5,280 bases of DNA from Bacteroidales bacterium (lineage in GTDB: Bacteria > Bacteroidota > Bacteroidia > Bacteroidales > VadinHA17), in assembly GCA_003520925.1 (NCBI GenBank), contig DOTV01000068.1, positions 18,734-24,013 of the forward strand, read 5' to 3'. The notes beneath the pieces were generated by a model that worked only from the letters and a program-made list of their open reading frames with translations, was not told the origin of the DNA and ran no database searches. Position numbers and translations under genes: made by a program. Shown here piece after piece: positions 1 through 4,968 of this stretch. The stretch's first letter is position 1. Each line of letters begins with the position of its first letter.

Positions 1-12
1 GTAAATTACTGC

Positions 13-20
13 TATTTTTG
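13..20 (+). promoter_or_regulatory. Candidate Bacteroidetes -7 promoter box for the two-component operon
   Basis: TATTTTTG matches the Bacteroidetes -7 consensus TAnnTTTG exactly and ends 22 bases before the kinase ATG. Transcription would begin in the mid-20s and give a short leader. The matching -33 element (TTG/TTTG) would lie off the left edge, so only half of the promoter can be judged. An eight-base match in AT-rich DNA can arise by chance. Confidence 0.42.
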
Positions 21-42
21 TATAATAAAATCCTGTCACACA

Positions 43-990
43 ATGGTAAGGTTAGTTGCTCTGATAATCTCGATCGTTTTGCAGATAATTGCAGCCTCAA
101 TAGCCCTCAGGTTTATGAAGCTTACCAAATACAGGCTTTCGTGGATACTTCTTTCTTTGTCATTTGCGTTTATGGCAGTCCGTAAAATAATCCAGCTTTT
201 TGAGTACTTCAACCGGACACCATCGGACAGATGGCTGATGATCGATGAATGGATAGGGGTACTGATCTCATTCATGATCATTGCAGGTGTTATACTTATC
301 CGCGAATTGTTTTACTCCCTCAAGCGTGCCGACATCGACAGGCTGAAATCCGAGAAAAGGGTAATAAGCGCCATTATAAATACAGAGGAAAATGAAAGAA
401 AAAGATTTGCGAAAGATCTTCATGACGGACTCGGGCCAATAATTTCTACTGTAAAAATGTCATTGTCTGCACTTGGCGACAGGATTAAGGAACCGACTGA
501 TGCCGTTATCCTTAATAATACAAATCATCTTGTCAATGAAGCAATCAATACACTGAAAGATATTTCAAACAACCTGAGCCCTCACGTTTTGTCGAATTTC
601 GGATTGTCAAGTGCATTATCCGCTTTCATTGCAAAAATAAATCAGACAAAAGCAATAGAAATTGATTTCAAGTCGAATATGGAAAACCAGCGGCTTGAAA
701 GTGAGAAGGAGGTCGTCATGTACCGTGCCGCCTGTGAGCTTATCAACAATTCAATAAGGCATTCCGGGGCTTCAAGAATTGAGATTGAGTTAAACAAACA
801 TGAAAAATTCATTACCTTGCAGTTCAGTGACAACGGGCGTGGTTTCGACACTGAGATGCTTGGCAATGAAGACACTAAAGGCATGGGACTGTCAAATATT
901 GAAACCCGGGTAAAATCGGTCGATGGGGTATTTATCCTTGAAAGCACCCCGGGAAAAGGGACCAGTGCGCTCATAAAAATTCTTGAATGA
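43..990 (+). CDS. Membrane-bound NarL-type sensor histidine kinase (HisKA_3 + HATPase_c)
   Basis: A 315-residue two-component sensor that should autophosphorylate from ATP and pass the phosphate to the response regulator encoded directly after it. Three hydrophobic segments (about residues 3-24, 32-52 and 72-89) are joined by very short loops, with Lys/Arg between the first two. This predicts an outside N-terminus and almost no periplasmic domain, so the signal is probably sensed within or near the membrane. A charged linker helix (about 90-118) leads to the HisKA_3 dimerisation domain, with ERKRFAKDLHDGLG and phospho-acceptor His127. The ATPase domain (about 217-315) shows the N box ELINNSIRHS (Asn236), the G1 box DNGRGF (263-268) and the G2 box KGMGLSN (279-285). 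The residue four after Asp128, Gln in phosphatase-competent relatives, is Pro132. The frame stays open to the left edge, but ATG at 43 directly precedes the first membrane helix and is the natural start. The family is certain; the stimulus is unknown. Confidence 0.93.
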   Translation: MVRLVALIISIVLQIIAASIALRFMKLTKYRLSWILLSLSFAFMAVRKIIQLFEYFNRTPSDRWLMIDEWIGVLISFMIIAGVILIRELFYSLKRADIDRLKSEKRVISAIINTEENERKRFAKDLHDGLGPIISTVKMSLSALGDRIKEPTDAVILNNTNHLVNEAINTLKDISNNLSPHVLSNFGLSSALSAFIAKINQTKAIEIDFKSNMENQRLESEKEVVMYRAACELINNSIRHSGASRIEIELNKHEKFITLQFSDNGRGFDTEMLGNEDTKGMGLSNIETRVKSVDGVFILESTPGKGTSALIKILE

Positions 991-997
991 CCTGTCT

Positions 998-1639
998 ATG
1001 GAAAAGATCAGAATAATAATTGCTGATGATCATCAGCTATTTCGCAATGGTTTAAAAATCCTGCTTAATGCCTTCCCCGAGTTTGAAGTGACAGGAGAAG
1101 CCTCAAATGGTGAAGAATTCCTCAGAATACTCAGCAACACTAAGGCCGAAATTGCCCTTATGGATATTAATATGCCTGAGATGGATGGCATTGAGGCTAC
1201 AAGAAAAGGACTTAGGATATCTCCTGATACAAACATTATTGCACTATCAATGTACGGGGAAGAGGAATATTATTATAAAATGGTTGATGCCGGAGCAAAG
1301 GGTTTTGTGCTGAAAGACTCTGATATCTCGGAGGTAAAGGAAGCTATTCTTGCAGTCAGAAAGGGGGGCAGTTATTTTTCGCAGGAATTATTATATCATG
1401 TAATCCAGAAAATAAAACTGAGGGAAAATGAAAGCAAATCAGCAAATCTTTCGAAAAGAGAGAAGGAGATCCTGCTAAAAATATGCGAAGGGCTTTCTAA
1501 TCAGGAAATTGCAGAGACTTTGTTTATAAGCAAACGGACTGTTGACAAGCACAGAGCCAATCTTCTCGGCAAGACAAACTCCAAAAATACTGCCAGCCTC
1601 ATTCTTTTCGCCATCAAAAATAAACTAATAGAGATATAA
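998..1639 (+). CDS. NarL/LuxR-family response regulator
   Basis: A 213-residue DNA-binding transcription factor activated by phosphorylation, almost certainly by the kinase that ends 7 bases upstream. The receiver domain (residues 1-120) has the acidic pair Asp10-Asp11, phospho-acceptor Asp56 in LMDINMPEMDG, the switch Ser84 and Lys106 in FVLKD. A linker leads to the LuxR-type helix-turn-helix (about 150-208), with LSKREKEILLKICEGLSNQEIA followed after five residues by the recognition-helix stretch SKRTVDKHRANLL. Length and layout are typical of NarL proteins. I chose ATG at 998 because MEKIRIIIADDH is the standard family N-terminus. A TTG at 983 in the same frame would add five residues and overlap the kinase, with nothing in its favour. 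Its targets are unknown; they may include its own operon. Confidence 0.94.
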   Translation: MEKIRIIIADDHQLFRNGLKILLNAFPEFEVTGEASNGEEFLRILSNTKAEIALMDINMPEMDGIEATRKGLRISPDTNIIALSMYGEEEYYYKMVDAGAKGFVLKDSDISEVKEAILAVRKGGSYFSQELLYHVIQKIKLRENESKSANLSKREKEILLKICEGLSNQEIAETLFISKRTVDKHRANLLGKTNSKNTASLILFAIKNKLIEI

Positions 1640-1667
1640 TACCGTTCTCTCATTAAACTTGCCGTTT

Positions 1668-2036
1668 ATGAGCGAATCACAAACTCTTGGACAGACAGGG
1701 GAAGGAAAGGCTGTCTTATACCTGAAGGAATCGGGCTATAAAATAAGGCACAGGAACTGGAGGTCAGGGAAAAAAGAACTGGATATCGTAGCTGAAAATA
1801 ATGATTTCGTGGTTTTTGTTGAAGTTAAAACCCGGACGGAAGGATTCCTGGGAAAGCTATCAGATGCAGTTTCGAGAGAGAAGCAGAGATTAATGATCTT
1901 TGCTGCCGAAGCTTATTTAAAGAAATATGAAATTACGAAGGAAAGCAGGTTTGATGTGATAACAGTTTTAGTGAAGGGTCAGACATTCGAAATAGAACAA
2001 CATATTGAAGATGCTTTTTATCCTACCTTAAGATAA
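1668..2036 (+). CDS. yraN: YraN/UPF0102 family nuclease-like protein
   Basis: A 122-residue single-domain protein of the YraN (UPF0102) family, which has a Holliday-junction-resolvase-like, restriction-endonuclease-type fold. Family signatures are visible: GQTGEGKAVLYL near the N-terminus (Gly11-Glu12), GYKIRHRNWR (residues 23-32), then ELDIVA (Glu37, Asp39) and FVEVKTR (Glu52, Lys54). Together these form the D...ExK metal-binding nuclease core. RFDVITV (94-100) is the conserved late strand. The protein is soluble, with no signal peptide. ATG at 1668 is preferred over an in-frame TTG at 1659 because MSESQTLG leads straight into the conserved block. The gene lies 28 bases after the response regulator and 3 bases before the oxidoreductase, so it is probably co-transcribed. 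The family is thought to act on DNA, but a cellular role is not well established and no substrate can be inferred here. Confidence 0.9.
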   Translation: MSESQTLGQTGEGKAVLYLKESGYKIRHRNWRSGKKELDIVAENNDFVVFVEVKTRTEGFLGKLSDAVSREKQRLMIFAAEAYLKKYEITKESRFDVITVLVKGQTFEIEQHIEDAFYPTLR

Positions 2037-2039
2037 AGC

Positions 2040-3080
2040 ATGAAACATGGTTTTGGAATAATAGGTGCAGGCGCAATAGCTGAAGTCCACGCCAGGGCTA
2101 TTGATACTATCATGGATGCCGAACTGATCGGAGTCTATGATCACAATCCTGATAAGTCTATTGCCTTCAGCCTTAAATATAATTGCAAAGCATTTGATAC
2201 TGCTGAAGAACTCTGCAATGACGACAGAACAGATATAATTTGCATATGCACTCCTTCAGGCCTTCATCTTGAACCTTCACTTACTGCAATAAATGCCGGG
2301 AAACATTGTATAATTGAAAAGCCGCTTGAAACAAACCTGGAACGCTTTGACAGGATCATTAATGCCGGGATAGAACATAATGTTATGATCTCCGGTATTT
2401 TCCCGATGAGGTTCAGCAAAGTGAATCTTGAACTTAAAAAAGCTATTGACGAGGGTCGTTTCGGAAAGCTTGTGATGGGTGATGCCTATATAAAATGGTT
2501 CAGAAGTGCGGAATACTATAAAGATGTGAGATGGAGGTCAGACATCGCGGCAAGCGGAGGCGGAGCCGTTATGAACCAGGGAATTCACTCAGTAGACCTC
2601 CTGAGATGGTTCATGGGAAAAGTTGACGCTGTATGCGCATTCACCGGACTTATTGGCCATGATGGGCTTGAAGTTGAAGATGTTGCAGCGGCAACAATGA
2701 GATTTACCAACGGAGCAATAGGTGTGATTGAGGCTTCAACTGCCGTCAGCCCTGGTTTTTACAGGAGGATTGAAATACTTGGCACCCATGGCTCGGCAGT
2801 TATAGAAGAGGAGAAGATACTGACCTGGAAGTTCGACCAGGAAACGGATGCGGATGAAAAAATCAGGGAGAAATTTTCTGGTAATAATTCGTCAGGAGGT
2901 GGTGTTTCAGATCCGAAAGCAATCAGTGATATAGGGCACCTTCGTCAGCTTCTGGATATTATAAAAGCGATCGATAACGGGCATAAACCTTCAATAGATG
3001 GAATGGAAGCCCGAAAAGCTGTGGAACTTGTTCTTGCAATCTACGCAAGTGCTAAAAATAAGCGGATTGTCTACCTGTAA
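2040..3080 (+). CDS. Gfo/Idh/MocA-family NAD(P)-dependent oxidoreductase
   Basis: A cytoplasmic 346-residue dehydrogenase of the family that oxidises or reduces sugars, inositols and nucleotide-sugars. The N-terminal Rossmann domain (about 1-122) has the dinucleotide-binding GIIGAGAIAEVHARAI (6-21) and the family-defining EKP at 93-95, whose Lys94 is the expected catalytic lysine. The C-terminal substrate domain carries GGGAVMNQGIHSVDLLRW (173-190), with His183 as the likely acid/base residue. In inositol-dehydrogenase-type members the residue four before that His is Asp; here it is Asn179. A Gly/Ser-rich stretch (about 280-290) is probably a surface loop. Length is typical of the family. The gene begins 3 bases after the yraN stop with no ribosome-binding motif, which suggests transcription and perhaps translation coupled to yraN. 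Substrate cannot be assigned: the neighbours are not sugar genes. A role in saccharide or nucleotide-sugar metabolism is only a family-based guess. Confidence 0.92.
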   Translation: MKHGFGIIGAGAIAEVHARAIDTIMDAELIGVYDHNPDKSIAFSLKYNCKAFDTAEELCNDDRTDIICICTPSGLHLEPSLTAINAGKHCIIEKPLETNLERFDRIINAGIEHNVMISGIFPMRFSKVNLELKKAIDEGRFGKLVMGDAYIKWFRSAEYYKDVRWRSDIAASGGGAVMNQGIHSVDLLRWFMGKVDAVCAFTGLIGHDGLEVEDVAAATMRFTNGAIGVIEASTAVSPGFYRRIEILGTHGSAVIEEEKILTWKFDQETDADEKIREKFSGNNSSGGGVSDPKAISDIGHLRQLLDIIKAIDNGHKPSIDGMEARKAVELVLAIYASAKNKRIVYL

Positions 3081-3090
3081 ATAACTGTCG

Positions 3091-3112
3091 TGCAGGTCCT
3101 GCAGGTCCTGCA
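3091..3112. repeat. Tandem 9-base repeat TGCAGGTCC (2.4 copies) between convergent genes
   Basis: TGCAGGTCC occurs at 3091-3099 and 3100-3108, followed by a partial third unit TGCA to 3112. A related TGCAGGTTCTG at 3124-3134 lies inside the end of the LuxE-like gene. Because each unit is nearly self-complementary, the tract can fold either as two small hairpins (TGCAG, loop GTC, CTGCA) or as one longer imperfect stem. It occupies most of the 40 bases between the two converging stop codons. It could slow or stop polymerase from either side, but no T-run follows in either direction, so it is not called a terminator. Confidence 0.75.
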
Positions 3113-3120
3113 AAGCGGGA

Positions 3121-4116
3121 TCATGCAGGTTCTGACATAAGATTGCAGCCCCGGATATCTGAGTTATCAAACCGGCCCGAAACCGAAAAGCTGTTATCTT
3201 CGTGAAGTTTTCCAAAATCGCCTGTGGCAATGAAAGAACAGGAATAAATATTTGCAAGGTCAATAATATTAATCCCGCCTGAAGTACCCTGGTCGCCAGT
3301 CACCGTCAGTGGGTCTGAGGGATCCCGTATCAGTATCTTCATCCACGGAGGAGAATGAAAGATGCCATTCCCCTTTGAATATGCCTGGCTCAGCAGCTCT
3401 GTCATTCCGTATTCGGAATGTACTGATTGAACATTTAGTTTTTGCTGAAGAATTTCATGCAGTTCCTCCCTGGTAATCTCTTTACGGCGTCCTTTCATCC
3501 CTCCGGTCTCCATTACAATTGTCCCGGAAAGATCGGATGAGTAATTGTTCGCAAAATCAAGAAGAGCGAAGCTGACCCCCAGAAGAAGCCTCTTTTTACC
3601 TGTGACCTCAGCCAGACCTAAATATTTTAAAAGATCCTTCGGATTATCATTATAAAAACCGCTGCTGCTGTGCCTGCTCATTTTTATCAGTCCCTTCAAC
3701 ATGTATACCAGTGATGAATTCTGCCTTTCGGTGTAAGAAGGGAGGAGAGCTGAAATAAAATATTCTGAAGGATCGCCGTAGAAATACCTGAATGAATTGT
3801 AAAAGCTCTTTTCGTATAATTTCAGGTCATGAACAAAATGGCGGCCTGGAGAATCGCCTGTCGTCCTGCTGCTTTCAAAGACAGTGTCAAAAGAGAGATT
3901 CTCAAGGGCTACGGTCTGGCTTTTGAAGAATTCCGCCGGTATGAACGGGATATCATTAATATTTGTTATTTCTTCCGGCTTTCTTCGCAGGCCTGAAATA
4001 AACTGCCTGTACACCGGATTATTTTCCGCCTGAATTCTGAATATGCGGAGTGCCGTATCCGAAAAAGACACAGAGTTGTTCAGTTTAAAAATAAGATCGG
4101 GAAGATCATCTGTCAT
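3121..4116 (-). CDS. LuxE/acyl-protein-synthetase-like adenylate-forming enzyme
   Basis: A 331-residue protein resembling LuxE (acyl-protein synthetase) and, more distantly, the adenylate-forming (ANL) ligases. Such enzymes activate a carboxylate as acyl-AMP and, in LuxE, move it onto a cysteine. Visible landmarks in order are the family-like segment DIPFIPAEFFKS (55-66), the phosphate-loop counterpart FESSRTTGDSPGRH (80-93), SEYGMTELL (234-242) matching the YGxTE core motif, ATGDFGKL (297-304) matching the TGD core motif, and SGRFDNSDIRGCNLM (313-327) at the C-terminus. The loop has Arg84 where SSGTTG is usual. Cys324 near the C-terminus is the best candidate acyl-accepting residue. No signal peptide or membrane helix is seen. 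ATG at 4116 is chosen because it overlaps the lipoprotein stop as ATGA; the 18 codons upstream in frame are only the lipoprotein gene read in another frame. No luciferase or acyl reductase gene lies in the window, so bioluminescence is not implied. The natural substrate is unknown. Confidence 0.85.
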   Translation of the reverse strand: MTDDLPDLIFKLNNSVSFSDTALRIFRIQAENNPVYRQFISGLRRKPEEITNINDIPFIPAEFFKSQTVALENLSFDTVFESSRTTGDSPGRHFVHDLKLYEKSFYNSFRYFYGDPSEYFISALLPSYTERQNSSLVYMLKGLIKMSRHSSSGFYNDNPKDLLKYLGLAEVTGKKRLLLGVSFALLDFANNYSSDLSGTIVMETGGMKGRRKEITREELHEILQQKLNVQSVHSEYGMTELLSQAYSKGNGIFHSPPWMKILIRDPSDPLTVTGDQGTSGGINIIDLANIYSCSFIATGDFGKLHEDNSFSVSGRFDNSDIRGCNLMSEPA

Positions 4117-4652
4117 TTGCCGGGGAAAGTAAGTGTTCCGTCGGGTTGATACTCCCATTGAAATGTACATTCGGCATATGGAACGTTATTTCTTTTCTCT
4201 TTCACGGTTTTTACAACCCTGATTTTTGCGTATTTATTCTGGCTGTTTCTGAAAAGCCAGATCTGCTTTTCTTTTACTTCGACCGGGGGATCAATCCATA
4301 GCGGATTGGAAAATGATGTCAGACTGGCAAAAGCCGATGAGGCGGAAGCTGCATCCTGATATTCCCCATACAGGAAGAAACATTCTTTGAATGTATTTAC
4401 ATTAAAGGTTATTCTCACAATCTCATTGTTTACATTAACCTCGGGTGAAATGGTCAATACATCTACCGGATCGTTAAGAGTTGCGACCTTTCTTGCTTCA
4501 GAGAACAGGAACCCGTAAACATAATATGTCTGACCGAGAGTAGTTGTATTATCAATAGTGGCAGTTCCGGAAGTCGCCGGAGCCTCATCTTTTTTACAGG
4601 AACTAAGAACCAGCAATGAAATAACAAATATGTAAAACAAGCTGTTTTTCAT
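4113..4652 (-). CDS. Small surface lipoprotein of unknown function
   Basis: A 179-residue secreted lipoprotein that I do not recognise as a named family. Residues 1-18 form a lipoprotein signal peptide: Lys2, a hydrophobic core, and the lipobox LSSC with Cys19 as the lipidated residue. The mature protein starts CKKDEAP; a Lys/Asp/Glu cluster directly after the cysteine resembles the Bacteroidetes lipoprotein export signal, so surface exposure is likely. After a Thr/Ser/Ala-rich linker (about 24-39) the rest reads as a beta-rich globular domain of alternating hydrophobic residues, with aromatic-rich blocks such as TYYVYGFLF (42-50), CFFLYGEY (91-98), IWLFRNSQNKYAKIRVV (131-147) and CTFQWEY (162-168). 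Cys91 and Cys162 could form a disulphide. The KYAKIRV strand is loosely reminiscent of HmuY-like Bacteroidales lipoproteins, but too weakly to call. The stop overlaps the LuxE-like start, so the two are expected to be translationally coupled. Confidence 0.87.
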   Translation of the reverse strand: MKNSLFYIFVISLLVLSSCKKDEAPATSGTATIDNTTTLGQTYYVYGFLFSEARKVATLNDPVDVLTISPEVNVNNEIVRITFNVNTFKECFFLYGEYQDAASASSAFASLTSFSNPLWIDPPVEVKEKQIWLFRNSQNKYAKIRVVKTVKEKRNNVPYAECTFQWEYQPDGTLTFPGK

Positions 4653-4657
4653 AAATG

Positions 4658-4665
4658 CAAAGATA
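4658..4665 (-). promoter_or_regulatory. Candidate -7 promoter box for the lipoprotein/LuxE-like operon
   Basis: Read on the minus strand this is TATCTTTG, an exact match to TAnnTTTG. It ends only 5 bases before the lipoprotein ATG at 4652. A TTTG lies upstream at 4682-4685 with a 16-base spacer, about one base short of the usual range for a -33 element. If used, transcription would begin at or within a few bases of the start codon. Confidence 0.5.
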
Positions 4666-4766
4666 ACTGAATTTCAGGAAGCAAAAAAGGAGGCTACTCA
4701 AAAGGATCTCGATTTACCCTCATCACCAGGATAGCTCTTATAAACATCTTTCACATAATAAATGAT

Positions 4767-4794
4767 GATATCCTTCACTTCGTTCAGGATGACA
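4767..4794 (-). repeat. Dispersed hairpin repeat, copy A (reverse orientation)
   Basis: On the minus strand this begins TGTCATCCTGAACGAAG and ends AAGGATATC. I recognise this as one of the TGTCATCCTGA(G/A)CGAAG...AAGGATCT forms scattered between genes in many Bacteroidetes and other bacterial genomes. It folds as a hairpin: ATCCT pairs with AGGAT, followed by a tandem G-A/A-G mismatch, then two pairs (A-T, C-G) closing a GAA loop. It is related to copy B at 4850-4877, sharing TGTCAT, the central GA-CG pattern and GGAT near the end. Confidence 0.7.
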
Positions 4795-4810
4795 ATTCTT
4801 TTTTTCTATG

Positions 4811-4829
4811 GGGAGAGAGCTTCCCTCCC
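4811..4829. repeat. Hairpin-forming inverted repeat between the two repeat copies
   Basis: GGGAG pairs with CTCCC, then one A-C mismatch, then GA with TC, closing a three-base GCT loop. The result is a seven-pair stem with one mismatch. On the minus strand (the strand in which the flanking genes are transcribed) it is followed by A residues, not T, so it does not fit an intrinsic terminator for pgk. Its role is unknown. Confidence 0.5.
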
Positions 4830-4849
4830 TTACTTACTTAAAATCGGCA

Positions 4850-4877
4850 TGTCATTCCGAGCGCCAGCGGGATCTAC
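4850..4877 (+). repeat. Dispersed hairpin repeat, copy B (forward orientation)
   Basis: Starts TGTCATTCCGAGCG and continues through AGCGGGATCTAC. The core ATTCCGAGCGCCAGCGGGAT has six-base arms (one G-T pair) around eight bases, the same arrangement as the ATTCCC-N8-GGGAAT dRS3 elements described in Neisseria. The TGTCATTCCGAGCG head is a form I recognise from intergenic DNA of Bacteroidetes. It is a diverged relative of copy A in the opposite orientation, 55 bases away. Confidence 0.72.
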
Positions 4878-4922
4878 ATCCAATAATCTAATTCAAAGAA
4901 ATATAGATGGAGATAAAAGCTA

Positions 4923-4937
4923 ACTTCCGGGGGAAGT
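4923..4937 (-). terminator. Candidate weak terminator downstream of pgk
   Basis: ACTTCC and GGAAGT form a perfect six-pair stem around a three-base loop, 31 bases after the pgk stop. On the minus strand the stem is followed by TAGCTTTTATCT, a T-rich but interrupted tract. This is a plausible, rather weak intrinsic terminator for pgk. The short stem leaves real doubt. Confidence 0.42.
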
Positions 4938-4968
4938 GGGCAGAAATATACTACTTGATACTAAGGAC

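Larger units (their letters stand above)
4653..4968. other. Intergenic region with inverted short repeats, hairpins and regulatory sites
   Basis: This 316-base gap lies between the lipoprotein start and the pgk stop, both on the minus strand. It holds no gene I can support. From left to right it contains the candidate lipoprotein promoter (4658-4685), an unassigned stretch, a reverse-oriented copy of a dispersed hairpin repeat (4767-4794), a T-run (4799-4805), a G/C-rich hairpin (4811-4829), a forward copy of the same repeat family (4850-4877), an AT-rich stretch with nothing recognisable, and a hairpin that may terminate pgk (4923-4937). Confidence 0.8.

Noticed and set aside
36..281. Open frame on the minus strand antisense to the start of the kinase gene
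   Set aside because: It lies fully under a kinase with clear domain motifs, and the translation has no recognisable features.
642..974. Minus-strand open frame of 110 codons under the kinase ATPase domain
   Set aside because: It is a shadow of the coding frame on the other strand, which carries all the conserved N, G1 and G2 boxes.
983..997. TTG start five codons upstream for the response regulator
   Set aside because: It would overlap the kinase end and add residues not typical of the family; ATG at 998 gives the standard N-terminus.
1033..1313. Open frames on both strands inside the response regulator gene
   Set aside because: Both overlap the receiver domain, whose Asp56 and Lys106 motifs prove the real frame.
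1654..1661. TAAACTTG just before yraN as an internal promoter box
   Set aside because: It has one mismatch to TAnnTTTG and no good -33 partner, and the operon spacing does not require it.
3098..3105. CCTGCAGG palindrome as a protein-binding operator
   Set aside because: It is produced automatically by the junction of two TGCAGGTCC units.
2991..3263. Minus-strand frame of 90 codons spanning the convergent junction, with a repeated QDL segment
   Set aside because: The repeated peptide is only the 9-base DNA repeat translated; the frame overlaps two well-supported genes.
4117..4170. Eighteen extra in-frame codons upstream of the LuxE-like ATG
   Set aside because: They lie inside the lipoprotein gene and have no family match; the ATGA overlap start is better.
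4701..4711. AAAGGATCTCG as the end of a third repeat copy
   Set aside because: Only about nine bases match the repeat tail and the rest of the unit is absent.
4698..4793. Minus-strand frame of about 31 codons reading VILNEVKDIII... before the lipoprotein
   Set aside because: The first residues are the well-known spurious translation of the dispersed repeat, and there is no ATG start at its head. A remnant of a lost gene tail cannot be excluded, but nothing supports it.
4770..4805. Copy A hairpin followed by seven T residues as a plus-strand terminator
   Set aside because: No plus-strand gene ends nearby and the T-run begins eight bases after the stem, so chance is more likely.
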